NCBI RefSeq assembly: GCF_000213175.1
Contig: NW_009799103.1
Coordinates: forward strand, 3,499,921 to 3,563,920
Origin: Neurospora tetrasperma FGSC 2508
Taxonomy: Eukaryota > Ascomycota > Sordariomycetes > Sordariales > Sordariaceae
Direction: 5' to 3'
DNA: 64,000 bases
The notes under the pieces are model-generated. The model had not been told where the DNA came from. It saw only the letters and a program-made list of their open reading frames with translations, and did no database searches. How positions within the stretch are numbered: position 1 is the first letter of the stretch; every line of letters starts with the position of its first letter. Position numbers and translations under genes: made by a program. Of this stretch, positions 24,501 to 37,359 are shown in pieces.

Positions 24501-25341
24501 CGCACCTTGCAATTCGAATTCGCATATGAACAGATTAGTGTCTCCCCCTAGATAGTGCGCGGCACACCAACACGGAATCAATCGGCCATCTGGATCGGAA
24601 AACGAGAAAGCAAAGACGACAGGCTCTTGTTCTTTCTTGGTGCTGTCATATCCTTGACGGATGTGGCGTAGATGGACATCGAACAAGTGACGTTGAAAGA
24701 TGGGCATAACCTGGTAGAAGCTGTCGAGAGAAAGAAGCTCGGACGGCTGGTAATGGCAGACGAAACCGCTGTTTTCGCTGCAGATTCTAGGGAGGTATCT
24801 AGAAGGTCCAGCAACTCGTTCATCGACAAGTTTCAATGCAACAAGCATGCCGTAAGACTGAATAGCGCCAGGTATGTGAATCGGTTCCTCATCGCAAGTA
24901 GCAAATGCGCGGCGGGCTTTCTGGATGACACCATGAGATCCGTCGGCCAGGATCGCATACTCGAAGGTTTCGGAGAGTAGCGAGTCATCTCCGCCATTGC
25001 CTTTGTTGAACGACGATGGGCATGTAGAATTATGAGAAGATGCAGCTGCTGAACTGCCTTGCCGGTCGACTGCTGAAGGTGCTGGTTCACAACTAAATCC
25101 ATCGGACGATGGCGGAGATAGATGTTGATTGGAAAGCTGCTGAGTAACAGGAACGACGGAAAGTATACTATCTGCGTCTGCTTGGGCATGTTAGCATCCA
25201 ACTTGCTTGTATGGAAAGAGATGAAAACACATGGTGTGATGGACCCTACGTACCGGATACGTTTCGAAGAAAGGGGGAACTTTCAAGAATGGATAGACGT
25301 ATGGGGAATACTCGTTCTATGGGCTGTGACATTGGGTTCAT
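21536..25341 (-). CDS. phy: Fungal phytochrome: red-light sensing hybrid histidine kinase
   Basis: Six exons (25254-25341, 24506-25177, 24446-side 23207-24445, 23028-23150, 21904-22970, 21536-21838) give about 1163 residues. The N terminus carries ERVFPIR. A PAS region includes TCDEEPIHIPGAIQSYG, whose Cys124 is at the biliverdin-attachment position known for fungal phytochromes. A GAF domain (about 290-470) has FPASDIPPQAR and MSPVHLKYLSNMGV, followed by a PHY domain (to about 690). The kinase has an H box ASHQVRNPLNAVI (His706), N box with NAIQHT, G1 DTGPGF and a G-V-G-L G2 motif. The C-terminal receiver has VADDN, acceptor Asp1061 in LMDINMPVVDG and Lys1124 in MPKPV. All key residues are present, so light-driven histidine-to-aspartate phosphotransfer is plausible; signalling partners are not nearby. 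The acceptor of the third intron (near 23151) is ambiguous, as several AGs keep the frame. Confidence 0.93.
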
Positions 25342-28210
25342 GACATGGAACTTGTGGCCTTTACAGATCAGTTGTGTAAACGGTAGGGAGGAGAGAAAAG
25401 GGGATAATAAGAATGGTCAAGGGACTAATGGTCCAATGTAGTCGGATATGTTGTGTGCCCAGACAAGTGACTCGAAGGGCTGTTCGCGGTTCCATGTAGA
25501 TTGGACCAAGCCAGCGTCCCGCGGGAGTGATCAAGGATCAAGCTGGGTGGCAGAAGGGCGGAGAAAGGAAGAAAACATGTCCGATCGCGAGACATTTAGG
25601 ACATGGGGATTCGCGATCGAAAATCAATGCACAGAGAAGAAACATAACACCAAGACCCCCAGATGACACATGATAGTCCGAGGTTGGGTCTTGGCGAGAC
25701 GAAAGGAGTGGTGATAGGGCTAGTGACTTCAAGCTGGTACAAGCGGTGGCAAGTCTCTGGGAGGAAAAGTGAAGGAATGGATTGACGATTCCCAAACACT
25801 GCCGTATTGAGCTCGTTGTCTGTCTTCTGCTGTGACCGACTTGCTAGTGATGGGTTGGGCTCGGTGGTTGCCGAGTGTCCAGGAAACTCGACGGCCGCAA
25901 TGAGGTTGGGTTATCGTGGGGCATGGTGTGTTCAGTCGGTGCGTAAAGGCATACACAGTATAGGTAAAGAGCGGACTGGGGTATTGTCGGTCCTTACACA
26001 GACATCAAGAGTCGTGGTATTAGGGTCTAGACTTCCATCGCTGCAGTGTTCAACCGACTCTGAGACACCCGACCATCCTCCACATCGAGCCCCAGAAGCA
26101 CGGCATGGTGATGAAGAGGGGAAAGTATGTGCGGAATGGACCGGCCGAGTGGTACAGTTGTATGACTGCACGTGTTGGACTGCGTCTTGAGCAGGGGCGC
26201 TGAGGAGATCAAATAGATGGTCGATGCTGTCAACGTGAATCGATGGTAGCGAGTTAGTGACAATTAACTCGCTATAACATACGTCAAGGAGAATTGAATT
26301 GAAGATAGCCTCAAGTTCCAGAATGTAATGCCGTCGACTTTTGGATGGTATTCGCTTCATCGGCTCGACGGTGCTCGAACAAATTGGCACAAGTTGACCG
26401 GTTTGAAGTTGTGAATTAAAAACCGCGCGCAGAAAACTTCATTTCTCCTTGGTTTAATCCAGGACCATCTTGAATATATCCACATTGATCGGTCACCCTT
26501 TCCACGTTTGCGGTCCCTTTGTCGTTGTCCAGCTTGAGGTTCATTTGCAGACGAGGAAGGCACGGTTAGACGCGTCACACGCCTAATCCCGGCAGGCTGC
26601 AGGCCCGGGTCATTATATCTCTAAAATCAGTAGTCATTCAGCTTCGCAAATCTCCAATTGAGAATGTCCATCAATTCACCATCAAGTATAGAATGGGGAT
26701 GGAGTCAACCGCCAACGCCAAAGATGTCTCGATGCTCCTCAATAAGCACCAAGGACACCCCTACTCCCAACACCCTCGGCACATGTTGCTAATTCCATAG
26801 AGAGAAAACTTGACAAGAGTGTGATATCCAGCTTCAATTCACACACGTTTTGTCGTCTGGAAGGACTGCACGAGGTCGCGTAAGCAGGAGAACGGAGGAG
26901 GGTACGGACATAACTAAGTCTACTGGCTGTGGTAAATCGATCGACCCAACTAGCAAGATCAGATACAGGAAGGGCACGGGGAATTTATTAAAAAGTCGAG
27001 ACAGAAAAGCATGTTTAATGCGTGATAGCTATCTTCTTGTCCTCGTTATTTTTTTTTGTAATGCGTGTACTTGGCTGTACTGAGCGTATTTATCGTACAA
27101 CCATCCAAGGGACATCCAGGAAATGACATCCAACAAGAATACAAGCGGCGTCCATCAACTGTTATGCTTATGAACTCCTCAAGTATAACCACCACCACCA
27201 CCACCACCACCACCAAATGCCCAGCCAAACCAAGTGGAAACATCGATGCACAAGACATAAAGTAACTTTGAATGCCAACCAGCCAGCCAGCCAAATACCT
27301 CGCTCAACCTCAAGGAAGGAGAAACATTGGTGCCCATTTGCATTGCATTTGCGCGCGTAAGAACCAATCGATTTGATAATGTTCCCGTCTCATACAACGA
27401 CCTGGTGATACCCAAGATAAGTTTTGCTGCAGTGCGGAGAAAACTGAATGAAAAAGGAAAATTCGCAATGGCGTGAATAAAAGTTTTAAGTTACACAAGA
27501 AAAAGAACACAAGCTGACGAACAAAAAAAATCCGCCAAAGAAGGTAGTAAGTAGTGGTAACCAGGCCTAATATAGAGAGAGCAGCACGCGTGCGAGCGAA
27601 TGAGTCAAACATGGAAGGGGACAACGAAGAGAAATTGTAAAAGCAAGAGGTTTGTGGAGTAACAAAAAGACAAGAGGGTACCAAAGTGTTCCTCAATCCC
27701 CATCTATGAGTCCTTCAATATGACTGGCAAAATGGGTGGTGGTATAAATATCGACCCCGGTTCCAATCCGCCATATCCTGTCCCCATAAGGAAAAACCTC
27801 TAAAATGTCCAGAGAAGCCTTGAAGAGAGATGACCACACAAGAATGCCAACTAGTCATGCTGACCCTGCGTGAGCGTTGAGTCATTCGAGAAACAACGGA
27901 TTCATCTTATTCTTCGTTCCTCCTCCGTCTTTTTTGTGCGAGCACGTCGCTTCCACCAGATTCATCGCCGACGAGCGAAATTAGAGAAAAAGCGGTAAGT
28001 TATTCCGAAGAGCGTATAAGACCAGACGCAATTCAAGAGAAAAAGTACCAAGTAATACCCAGAAGCAAGAAGCCAAACCAGCTCCAAAGCCGCGACTCAT
28101 CGTCTCCATGAACGCCTCAATGCATGTGTCCATAATGAAATAATGCGCCTGTCGATGCCAGAAACCCCGGCCCGCACGGATCAGGGAGAACCAGAAGGTA
28201 AGACGGAATT
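25342..28210. other. Intergenic region between phytochrome and Som1-like genes
   Basis: The first part is the upstream region of the phytochrome gene and the last part the 3' region of the Som1-like gene, both on the minus strand. A (ACC)n microsatellite lies at about 27187-27216. No gene is supported. Confidence 0.5.
27187..27216. repeat. (ACC)n microsatellite
   Basis: About nine to ten tandem ACC units, intergenic. It produces poly-Thr or poly-Gly/Val frames that are not genes. Confidence 0.9.
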
Positions 28211-30952
28211 CTACTCCGTCGTTCCGATCTCGTTGCCATCCAGAAACACGCCGGCATTGAAGTCGAAAGTCTCTCCGCCGTTGTCATTATCGTGCAAGAA
28301 GGAGTCGAAATCAAAGTCGTTCAGAACATCGTTTGACGTGAGTGGGTTGGCAAACTCAACATCGAAGTTCTGCAGCGTGCTGGTTAGCACCCCCCGCTGG
28401 GTAGTGAACAAAGGTTCCGGACTTACCATCATTGGTTCGGCGAAATTGTTGTTCTGGGTCGGGTCCGGGTGTGGCGGGGCGGCGACCTGAGGCACAGATG
28501 GCGGCGGGACCGGGGCGGCCGGCTGTCCATTCTGTACAACCTGGTTACCTACTTGGTTCTTGTTGAAGCTAGCTGGGTTGACTGGGGTGATTGGAGTGGC
28601 CGGCGCCGGAGGCTCTTGCGGCTGGTCGGCGTCTGCAGCAGGTGTAGCACCTGCGTTGAGGTTCTGATTGGACTTTTTCTGCGTAGCAGCCTAAACCGGA
28701 TCAGAATCGCAACTCAACAGGGGACGAGAGATTAGTTAAAAAGGGGGGGATTCCATACCTTGTTCTTAGCATTCTTGGTCTCCTTCTTCTTGGGTGCCGG
28801 CTTGTTGCCCTGGTTGGGGGTTGGAGGAGCAGCGTTGGTGACTTGAGGAGATGACGTCGCGTTCCTCGAGTTGGCAGCGTTGGTCATCGCCGCTGCCGTT
28901 GGGGGAGCAGAAGGTGGCGGCATAGCTCTCTGCTGCGCTGGACCCTGAGCCTGCTGAGCTTGAGGAGGCTGACCAACCATCTGGCCATTGGGTCCAGGCT
29001 GCTGCCATTGCATATTAGGGCCCCCTTGATTTTGCTGCTGTTGAGCCGCTTGTTGCTGCTGCGCTTGTTGGGCTTGTTGCTGTTGTTGTTGCGCCTGCTG
29101 CTGAGCCTGCTGTTGCATTTGTGCTTGACGCTGCTGTTGGGCAGCCATCATCTGTGGGTTCATCTGGCCATTGAAGGGCTGTCCTGGGTGTGCGTTCGGT
29201 GGACGCATACCGCCTCCCATCTGGTTGCCCATGTTCATGTTCATGCCGTAATGGGGCTGTCCTCCGTTGGGATCCATGTTGCCGCCCATAAAGATTGTGG
29301 GATTCGGTGAACTGCGGTTCTGGGCGCCATCCGGAAGGGGGGAACCCATGTTCTGGGGGTTGTTCATTTGCTGATTGGCACGCTTCATCTGCTCCGAAGG
29401 GTTAGGTGATGCTCCATTGCGCTGCCCAGGTGGCGAGTTGCCTTGGAAGCCTTGAGGATTCGGTCCCTGAGGTCCGCCTGGACCGTTGGGGCCTTCAGGT
29501 CGTGGCATCCCATCCTGCTCCTGTCGAGCCATCATCAGACGCTTCTTGTTTTGTTGCTCCAGGAGCATCAGCTGCATCTGGTAGTCCTGAAGGGCGTGGT
29601 TACTTGACCCATTCTGACCGTTACCAGGCCCAGCTCGCATGTTTCCGGCGCCCATTTCCTGGTTGTAAAACTGGTTGATGTTCTGGCCATCGGGTCCCTG
29701 CGGCAGCATAGGAGAGCCCTGGTTTTGCGGACCGCCAGCATTCGCCATCGGGTTGGTGGGCATCTGTTTACCGTGGTGCTGCTGGAGGTTAGCGGCGTAC
29801 GCTTTGAGCTGATTGGGATTGGCATTGATTAAGGCCTGGAGTTGGTAAGGAGTTAATGAGTTTGGGCGGATTTGGTTGATGAAAAATGCTTGTGCTGAAT
29901 TGGGGCCACCTCCTACCTGCTGCTGGCCTGGCATGCCTTGCATCTGTCTGCCATTGGGCACCATGACACCCGCGTTGGGGTTGAAGGGGGCCCCCTCGAG
30001 ACGTGGCCGCTTGGATGGGGATGGCGCGTTGTCTGCCGATCCTGGCGATGCCGCCCTCACTCGGTTTCCATCCATATCCGAGGGATCTCGCTGCATTTGA
30101 GCAGCTTTCTGTGCCTGAAGCATGTGCATGGCTTGGGGACTAAGAAGTGTACAAGGGTCAGCTTTGAACAAACCACATGGTAAAGTGAATACGGGACTTA
30201 CTTTTGGCTGTTCGCCATGGCTGCCCGTGGCAGCTGGTTTCCGGGCTTCATCATGCCGCCCATACCATTCATGTTCCTCATCATTTGCTGCTGATATTGG
30301 ACGTGGGCGTTATAGTCAGGACGCATTTGCCGCAGCATCTGTTCCTGGCGCATGCGGGACTGGTTCTAGCGTCGCTGTTAGCTAGGGAACAAGCTGCCAC
30401 ATCAGAGAAGGCAGTTCTTACCTGGTTGTGTTGCACGTATTGGTTCACAAGAGCAGGGCCCTTGCTCTTTTGGCTATTGAACATATCCCAGAACAGTGAG
30501 AACCAGTCGAGCAGAAAGGGGTTGTTGCTTGTCGAGGAATTCGGAATCGCAGCTGGGGGTAGGTCGTCGGGACGCTTTTGGTCCAGGTTGTCCTTTGAGT
30601 CGGTATCCATGGGATCGTCACCCAGGCCATTCAAGTTCTGACCAGGGCTCGCAGATTTGTCCGTCTTGATCTGAGGGTTATTTTGTAGCATTGTGCGGGC
30701 AACGTCGTACATGCCTTGGCGGATGAAGTAGTCGTAAATGTAGGTCTCGAGCAACGAACGGCCGCCATCGATAGCTCCAGCCCCGAACTGCATTTGCTGC
30801 TGCTGCTGTTGTTGCTGTTGCGGTTGGGGTTGTGGGGGCTGCTGAGGACGGACGGGCATTGCGCCATTATTCATCATTGGCATAGGGGCGCCGCCGACGG
30901 GACCGCCCATGGCGTTCATCTGCGCCATGTTACCCATGTTGTTCATGTTCAT
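28211..30952 (-). CDS. som1: Som1/Flo8-like LisH-domain transcriptional regulator
   Basis: Five exons (30422-30952, 30202-30365, 28759-30139, 28427-28690, 28211-28369) encode about 832 residues. A Met/Asn/Gln-rich start leads into a LisH motif (about 66-90, LLETYIYDYFIRQGMYDVAR), then LLDWFSLFWDMFNSQ. The rest is mostly disordered: Gln/Pro/Asn-rich, with a poly-Gln block coded at about 29030-29130, a basic SPSKRPRLEG patch that may be a nuclear signal, and an acidic end (NDVLNDFDFDSFLHD). This architecture is that of Flo8 in yeasts and Som1 in filamentous fungi, nuclear regulators acting downstream of cAMP/PKA in morphogenesis, conidiation and pathogenicity; that role is inferred from the family. 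The last intron (28370-28426) is 57 bases, a multiple of three, with no stop, so keeping it would add 19 residues just before the acidic tail. Confidence 0.85.
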
Positions 30953-31343
30953 GGCTGATTATTACGGGCAGACAGACAAGTCTGCCGGGCGAAAAGCGGG
31001 ATTCGCAAGAGTTGAAAGCAATGGAGTTGGGTCGTGTGTATAACGACGGGAGCCTGAAAGCATGAAGAAGGGTTAGTGTGTCTAGGTTCATGTAATGTGA
31101 TGGAAATTCGGAGAGGGTTCGGCGCAGGAGGGCACAGCTTGCCAACCAGGTGCGTACAAGTGCCACGACTGCGCGATGCGCTTAAACCCGGCAGGCGGCG
31201 GACGTGTATTGAGATCGGGGTAAAGTGATGGCGAGGTGATTGCCGGATAACATGTCAATGGCGTCGAAAAGGTGATGCGGTGGCAGCAGAAAAATACTCT
31301 GAGACGCCGACAAGCGACGGCACGGCACGCGTTGGGGGGCAGG

Positions 31344-31377
<34 letters not shown>

Positions 31378-34300
31378 GGGCAGGCTGGTAAGAGAGATGT
31401 CAAGTACCTCGATACAGGCGGGGGAGCCTGGGCTGTTGGCGCAGCAAGTAGCGTGTCGGTACCGATTAGACGGATGTTGTGCAGAGCGTGGAGGAAGTAC
31501 GGCAGCCAGAAGAGCGAAACAGTCTAGAAGTATGTTCTAGCTGAAAGGCGGGTGAGGTGCAGCTGGGAGAAATTGCAGCGACCGAATCGGGGGCTGGGCG
31601 ACCGCGGTGAGATATTCCGGGGATGAAGATTAGTGTGTGTGTGTGGCCGGAGATGCACGTGGGTGCAGCGATGAATGGTCTCTGTTGCACGATCCCCTTT
31701 CTTGGTGAGTGTCTGCGTGCGTGGTGAGAAAAAGGTCACAGAGACGAGGAGGCGTTGGGTCAATCTGAAGAGTATAAAAATATGGGCGTGGGTGTTTTGT
31801 AGAGAAATAAAGGAAGCGAGGCAAGGCCGCGAAACGGGCTCGGATTTCGGTGCACGTAGACTTCTACCGCAAGCCTCAGGTCCGTAGATGTACCGGCGCA
31901 CTGGCACTCGAGCACGCCAGATGGGAGAACGGGGAGGTTCAAGCAATAGCGTAGGTAGGTAGGTATGTATGGTACCTTTTGAAAGCGCGTTTGACAAGCG
32001 ATATCCCCGATGTCCCGTCGCAGGCCGGTGCTCGGTGTCAAAGGCGAGATGCAAGGTCGAGGCAGGCAGCCAGATCTCTGCCCGGCAAGGCTGGATCTCA
32101 AAAAGATATCGCGACGGCGGCGATGGTAGGTGGCGATGGTGCTGCTGTTGCTGCTGCTGCTGCTGAGTTCACGGGAACGGCAAGGCTTCAGTTGCGCGCG
32201 GGTGCACTCCCGTCCCGCTTTCCAAGGATCCAACAGCCTTGGTCGTGTAGAGGTAGGTTGATGGTCGATTATGTGCCAAATCGTCCCACCAGAGATTATG
32301 TGGCGGTATATATGGTGTCGTGTCGTGGTGTAGAGTCCGGAGAGAGTGTTGTCGTGGTTTGTAGGTGGTCGCCGCCTGGTTGCGAGGAGTGGACGTCGAG
32401 GTTAGAGTGAGGCAAGGTGGTGTTGGTGGTCCAGGCAAGTAGGTAGTTGGAGAGGTGGTGGGAATGATGATCCGGTCCACGTCGCAACAGGAAAGCGTGC
32501 AATGCTAAAGTAGTCGTAGGGATGGGAGGAGGAGATGGGGAACGGGGGTCCGGGCAAGTCACAGTGTGTGGTTCTAGCTACCGTGGTGGTCCTCTTCAGG
32601 CGCAGGCGGCGGCAGGCTGGCTCTCGCTGGTGGTGGTCTCGGGGCCGGCGACCGTGGGATCTCTTGTGGGCCAATCCGCTCAATCTCGCTGGTGGTCGGG
32701 ACGGGACAAGGGCGATTAGGACGTTAAAGTGGCGTGCCGCAAAAGAGGAGGATTCCCGACACGAAACTCAACGGTCGTAGGACGCAGAAGAGAGGAAGGA
32801 CGGGAGGAAGATGGGGGGACGGGGGTTGGGGTTTGGGGACTTTTTTTGGCCGACTGCGCTGCCTTCTTTTGCTTGGTGCTCACGCCAAATCGTATTGGAA
32901 TTTGGGGGGGGGGGGGAAGTGGAAGCAGCCAGGAGCCGGGCCTGGGGGTGATGGGCGATGGAGGAACCGCGAGATGGGAGACCAAGCTTCACAAGCCTGC
33001 GCAGTCTGGAGCACGCAATCGCACCATCCGCTGTCTTGGCATGCGTACATCTCAGACCGTCTCACGTGTTGCCTCGTTAATCAGGCATTTCAGGCACTCT
33101 TGCAGCTCAAATATGCACCTATGCAGCAAATGACGGCTTGGCGCCCCTGTATCTGCCACCAATCTGCCTACTTCAGGATATTTGGCTTGTTCCAGCGTTC
33201 TGCAATGACAGTCATCACCAAGATGGCTTAACAGCTGCCAACTCTTTACTTGGCGAATTGCTTTTGTTGCAGCCTCACTTCATCTCATTATTTTGGGCAA
33301 ATCAACAGAGGTGTGAATTGGCCGTTTTGTCACTTTTTTGAAAAACCATCTGTCCACGCGACGAATCGGTGATCTAAGCGAGGAGAGCCTCTCCGAGAGC
33401 CTCAGACATTCACGTTGGATGTCTAGTTGGATCAAATCTGTCAACCTCTCTTTTTCCAGTCTTTATCGACCGGATATTTGTCGTCCCTTTCGTGTCTGTA
33501 CGTTGGGCGTCACGCTGTCGTTGGTCGTGTGTTTTTAAACCAACAGAACACACTTGGTGCAGGCCAACTCGTATCCAACAGTGATACCTTGCCGAAAGCT
33601 CCGGGAGTCCCCAGACTTCTCGTGTGGTTCCCAGCCATAATCTCGACCCATACCCTCCCGCGTGGTAGGCCTTTGGCGATTGTGCAACAGCTTAGGATGA
33701 GCAGCAGGTGAATGGTTACCAGTGTTCAGTTAAATAGGTACTGACATGCGCAAGTGAGATGACTAGCATGTCGCCATCCACATGGCATGCGACGCGAAAG
33801 AGTCCATGGCGTTGGACAAGGTCGTCAAGACTTTAATGCCACGTTTGGCAGGGATCCGGCGCAATATGGTTGGCAAAGAGATGATGTTGGGCATCTCCGA
33901 CTCCCGTCTCCTGGGTTTCTTTCTGCTGAACACCTCAGTCATGACGATTCAAGAAACACACTACATACCTAGGTAGTGTGCCAGAACCTTCACTGAAACC
34001 AGATTACTCCGTCCTCTCCTAGGCAATGGCTCGACGAACTCATTGGTCAGATGAATCATTGATTACTCGAGATCACCAGATGGTCATCGAGATTCACCTC
34101 GTGTGTATGTACTATTTCTCCGAGCTCAGCTGTACCTGATTACATAGCAAACCCATATGACCTACCCTAGGTTGGACTGCAAGGCGACATCGCGATAAGC
34201 ATTGGCCTTGTGGGCTCCAAATCTCCACAGGGTCTTGGGCGCCGCGCTAAGCCACTAACAACACGATCTGCCGGGTGGCAGATCCAACGCCAGGGCAACG

Positions 34301-37167
34301 CCAACAACGGGCGCCAACCCTCAAGAGACCCTAACCCGTCGGTACAACCTCATACAAAGTAATAGAACACAATATCGAGTTTTGAGGGCATCCTGAAATT
34401 CACGTGCAGCCCAGTATACGTAACAGAGTGGCCAAAAGCTGTGCAATCGAAACAAAGTGGTACCAGACGTACATAGGTATCGTCGAGGTTGCCGCCCTCA
34501 ATGAATCTGTCATGTCGTGATGCGCCGCTGCCGCAGGTAATCTCCAAGGGTCCCGTTAGTGGTTAGTGCTGCCCTGGGCTGTCACGGCTTCCTGGTCAGT
34601 GGGACCACAGCTTCGGGAGTTGCCCAAGGTCTCAGGGTTGTTGCTGTCAGACTGGATCTGCTGGTCAGGGTTGCAGCACCGATATGCTGCTACCTTACCG
34701 TTGCTCCGTCCCGTCTGGGGATAAAATAACAAACCCACAAAACACAGCATACACCGACCGGATCACGTACCTGCTGCACCTGTCAATCATCATCCTGCCT
34801 CGTTTTCTTCATAGTTTCATTTACTACCCAGGCAAAGTGACATAGGTCTTGGTGCGCCACAAGTCAGATAAATGCAGCGTCCCTTGCATTAGCTAGGTAC
34901 GGCAATACGCGCTATAGCCGGGGGTGTGTTGTTGTCGTGGATTTGCTTCGTGGATCGCGCTGGGGATCTTGCGTGCGGCTTGCTGTTCGCAGGAAGCCTC
35001 GTTGCGGCCCCTGCACCTGCGTTTAGACTGAAGGTACAATCAATTCCACAAGAGTCGCTTCTTCTCCAAGGAGCGCCAAAGCTCAAAACTTGGCAATATG
35101 AAAATTCACTTTCACCCTTTGATGAATTCCGTCCCAATGTCTTGAAATGAAATACAGAGAAAATGACGCCAAGTCATGTCGCCTTCAGGGGATGGAAGAT
35201 TACCTATTACCCAAAAGGCTTGAAGAATTGGAGGGGCAAGCAATGCCACAATGGCATGGAAGCGTGAAACTGCTGGCACCTATCATGATGAACTGCCCTG
35301 CCGAGCCACCAGACGAGCCTACCATGGCCGCCATGACATGATCTACGGCGCCATGCAGCAAACGGTTCTCCTCTCCCGCCCCAGTCTCATTCAGCCCAGC
35401 CAGCGGGCCAGCGGGCCAGCGACAACACGCAAGGCCGCAATCCACACAGTTAGAATCTGTTCATGGAATGGAAAGATGGAACGAAGGGAACGGGTACTAT
35501 GGCAGCTGGCTTGACGCCGTTAGACGCGGTAGAGCGGGAAGGATGGGATCATCAATTGACACTGCCGTGGCAAAGGGGGAATGGGCACGGGCCACATCAA
35601 GGGCTGCTGTCGTGTAAGTACTTGTACAATTAATCGATGCCCCCAAAAAGATTGACTCCTCGCCATCGACCGACACACTTTCAATTGCATCAAGTTCAGC
35701 ATTCCAATTCTTTTTGTTGATCTCAGAGATGCCGACAACCACCACCGACGGCGTGGCCGCATCTTGACATCCTACTTCATGTCATATACTTTCCAAACCC
35801 CGCGTCACATCCCGACACACTGACTTTTACCGCTCCTAGTCAATTTCGACAATTTTCCCCGAAGAAAAAAGACGAGGGCGGCAGATCGACAGCCTTTTTT
35901 CAAGACATTTAAACCTCGAAAGTCTGCAACAAAGGTTCGAGACATTCGTCAACACAACTGGAATTAAACGAGAGACAAAACACCCCGCCATCGTTGCTCG
36001 CATGGCCTAGCATGGGTGAGGTTGAGAGGGTTAGGGTTCTTTTAATGATCATCCCCCTGAATTGGTGACCATGAGGTTGTCGTCAAGACAAGAACGACAA
36101 AACACGATTGAGTAAGAATGTGGGAGTGAATCATTCTTACTATAATTTCTCACTCTAGGAATTAGGTTTGGTATAACTTCCACCCACATGAAACTTCACA
36201 AGGCGACGGTATCGCCGAGTGTCCGCGCAGCGTTCTTTCCCTCTTTGGCACAGCATGCCGAACAAAGCAGGGCAGGTACCACCGACAACTAACAACCAAC
36301 GGTGGTGACCAAACACCAATGAAGTTCCACACGCCACCAGGAACATATCACAAGACACATCCGATCAGATACCCTCGCTCTATGTCGGGATTCCTATCTA
36401 CTTTTCTGGTGACCATGAGCTATCGCCAATTCCCACCGTAACCTCCGTTCCCTCTTTCCACTCTCCAGATTGTGTCTATATTTGAAATTATGGGGAATCA
36501 TTCACGCAGAAAGTGAGAAAGACTACCTCGTTACTTCGAGCTGATGCTCTGATTGAGGCTGCCACTGTGGGACGGCGAAGGGAATGGTCAGCATTGATAT
36601 CAATTGGGAAATTCACATATGTCATCCCGAGTCGTGTTGAGGCGAACAACTGATTTTTTTAAAGCCACCTTACTAGTTGTAACATGCTCAGTTTAATCTG
36701 ACAAAATCATTCAAAAAATATGATACAAAAGAAAAAGGAAAAAAAAAAAAAAAAAAAAACAAGTATGCCATTCATCCTACACGTCACCATACCCCTATAC
36801 TAGTAATTCGGAGATTCTTCAGGGATCCAATGACTGTGCGTACTCCCTCAACTCTCTCAGATCCTCCCTTTTAATACGCCCATGAGTAGGTCGATTCTGG
36901 ATGCCATTCCCACCTACCGCGGATGACACACTCTTCCGTCCGACAGACATAATTGTATTCCTCCGGATAGGTACGGTAGGTATGTTTGCGCACAACGGGC
37001 TGGGTGCAGACAGACTTCATGCGTAGTCTGTAAGTCTCCGGCCTCGTCACCTATGCACTCGACCCTCCTCCTATTGCACCCAAGTTGATTGTAATTGGAT
37101 GAGGTTGGCTATAGGAACGAGAAACAGGGGCCGGGGGTTGTTCCGAAGGGAGATTTTATGCTCCATA
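30953..37167. other. Gene-empty stretch upstream of the Som1-like gene
   Basis: About 6.2 kb without a gene I can support on either strand. The first 1-2 kb probably hold the promoter and a long leader of the Som1-like gene. There are simple repeats: GACA units near 31350-31375, a GTAGGTAGGTAGGTA tract at about 31952-31966, CTG/TGC units near 32138-32165, and 21 A at 36739-36759. Frames such as 32734-33231 or 31524-32054 lack domains and look like composition artefacts. A large upstream region is common for fungal developmental regulators; non-coding transcripts could start here but cannot be seen from sequence. Confidence 0.45.
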
Positions 37168-37359
37168 TTAGCACATAGGTATAAACGATAAAATGATGTG
37201 AGGGATGAAGAGACTTGCCTCCGTCAATTCTCCGGCCGTTGAATAGTCAGGCTGTGGAGGTGCCTCGTTAATGTTAACGGGTCTAAATAGGTAATGATGA
37301 GATGAAGGGAGGGGTTGACTTACCTCGTTTATCGCAGGCTTGGATGTACCGCAACCCAT
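37168..37359 (-). CDS. Small MGCG-start protein, predicted N-myristoylated (cluster member A)
   Basis: An open frame of 63 residues begins MGCGTSKPAINE, a good N-myristoylation signal (Gly2, Ser6) with Cys3 available for palmitoylation. The bases before the ATG also resemble the matching part of the gene at 39671-40917: read in frame they give YVTKAT before Met here and YTTKAT before an internal Met there, so the two loci share ancestry. A GTAAGT follows codon 12; splicing to the CACAG ending at 37264 would remove 72 bases and keep the frame, so a 39-residue form ending in the same frame is also possible. The segment NINEAPPQPDYSTAGELTE looks coding. It is short and its 3' end is uncertain; it may be a truncated family copy. 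Confidence 0.45.
   Translation of the reverse strand: MGCGTSKPAINEVSQPLPSSHHYLFRPVNINEAPPQPDYSTAGELTEASLFIPHIILSFIPMC

Noticed and set aside
28960-29310. Leu-rich plus-strand frame resembling a membrane protein
   Set aside because: Antisense of the poly-Gln coding region of the Som1-like gene; CAG repeats read backwards give Leu runs.
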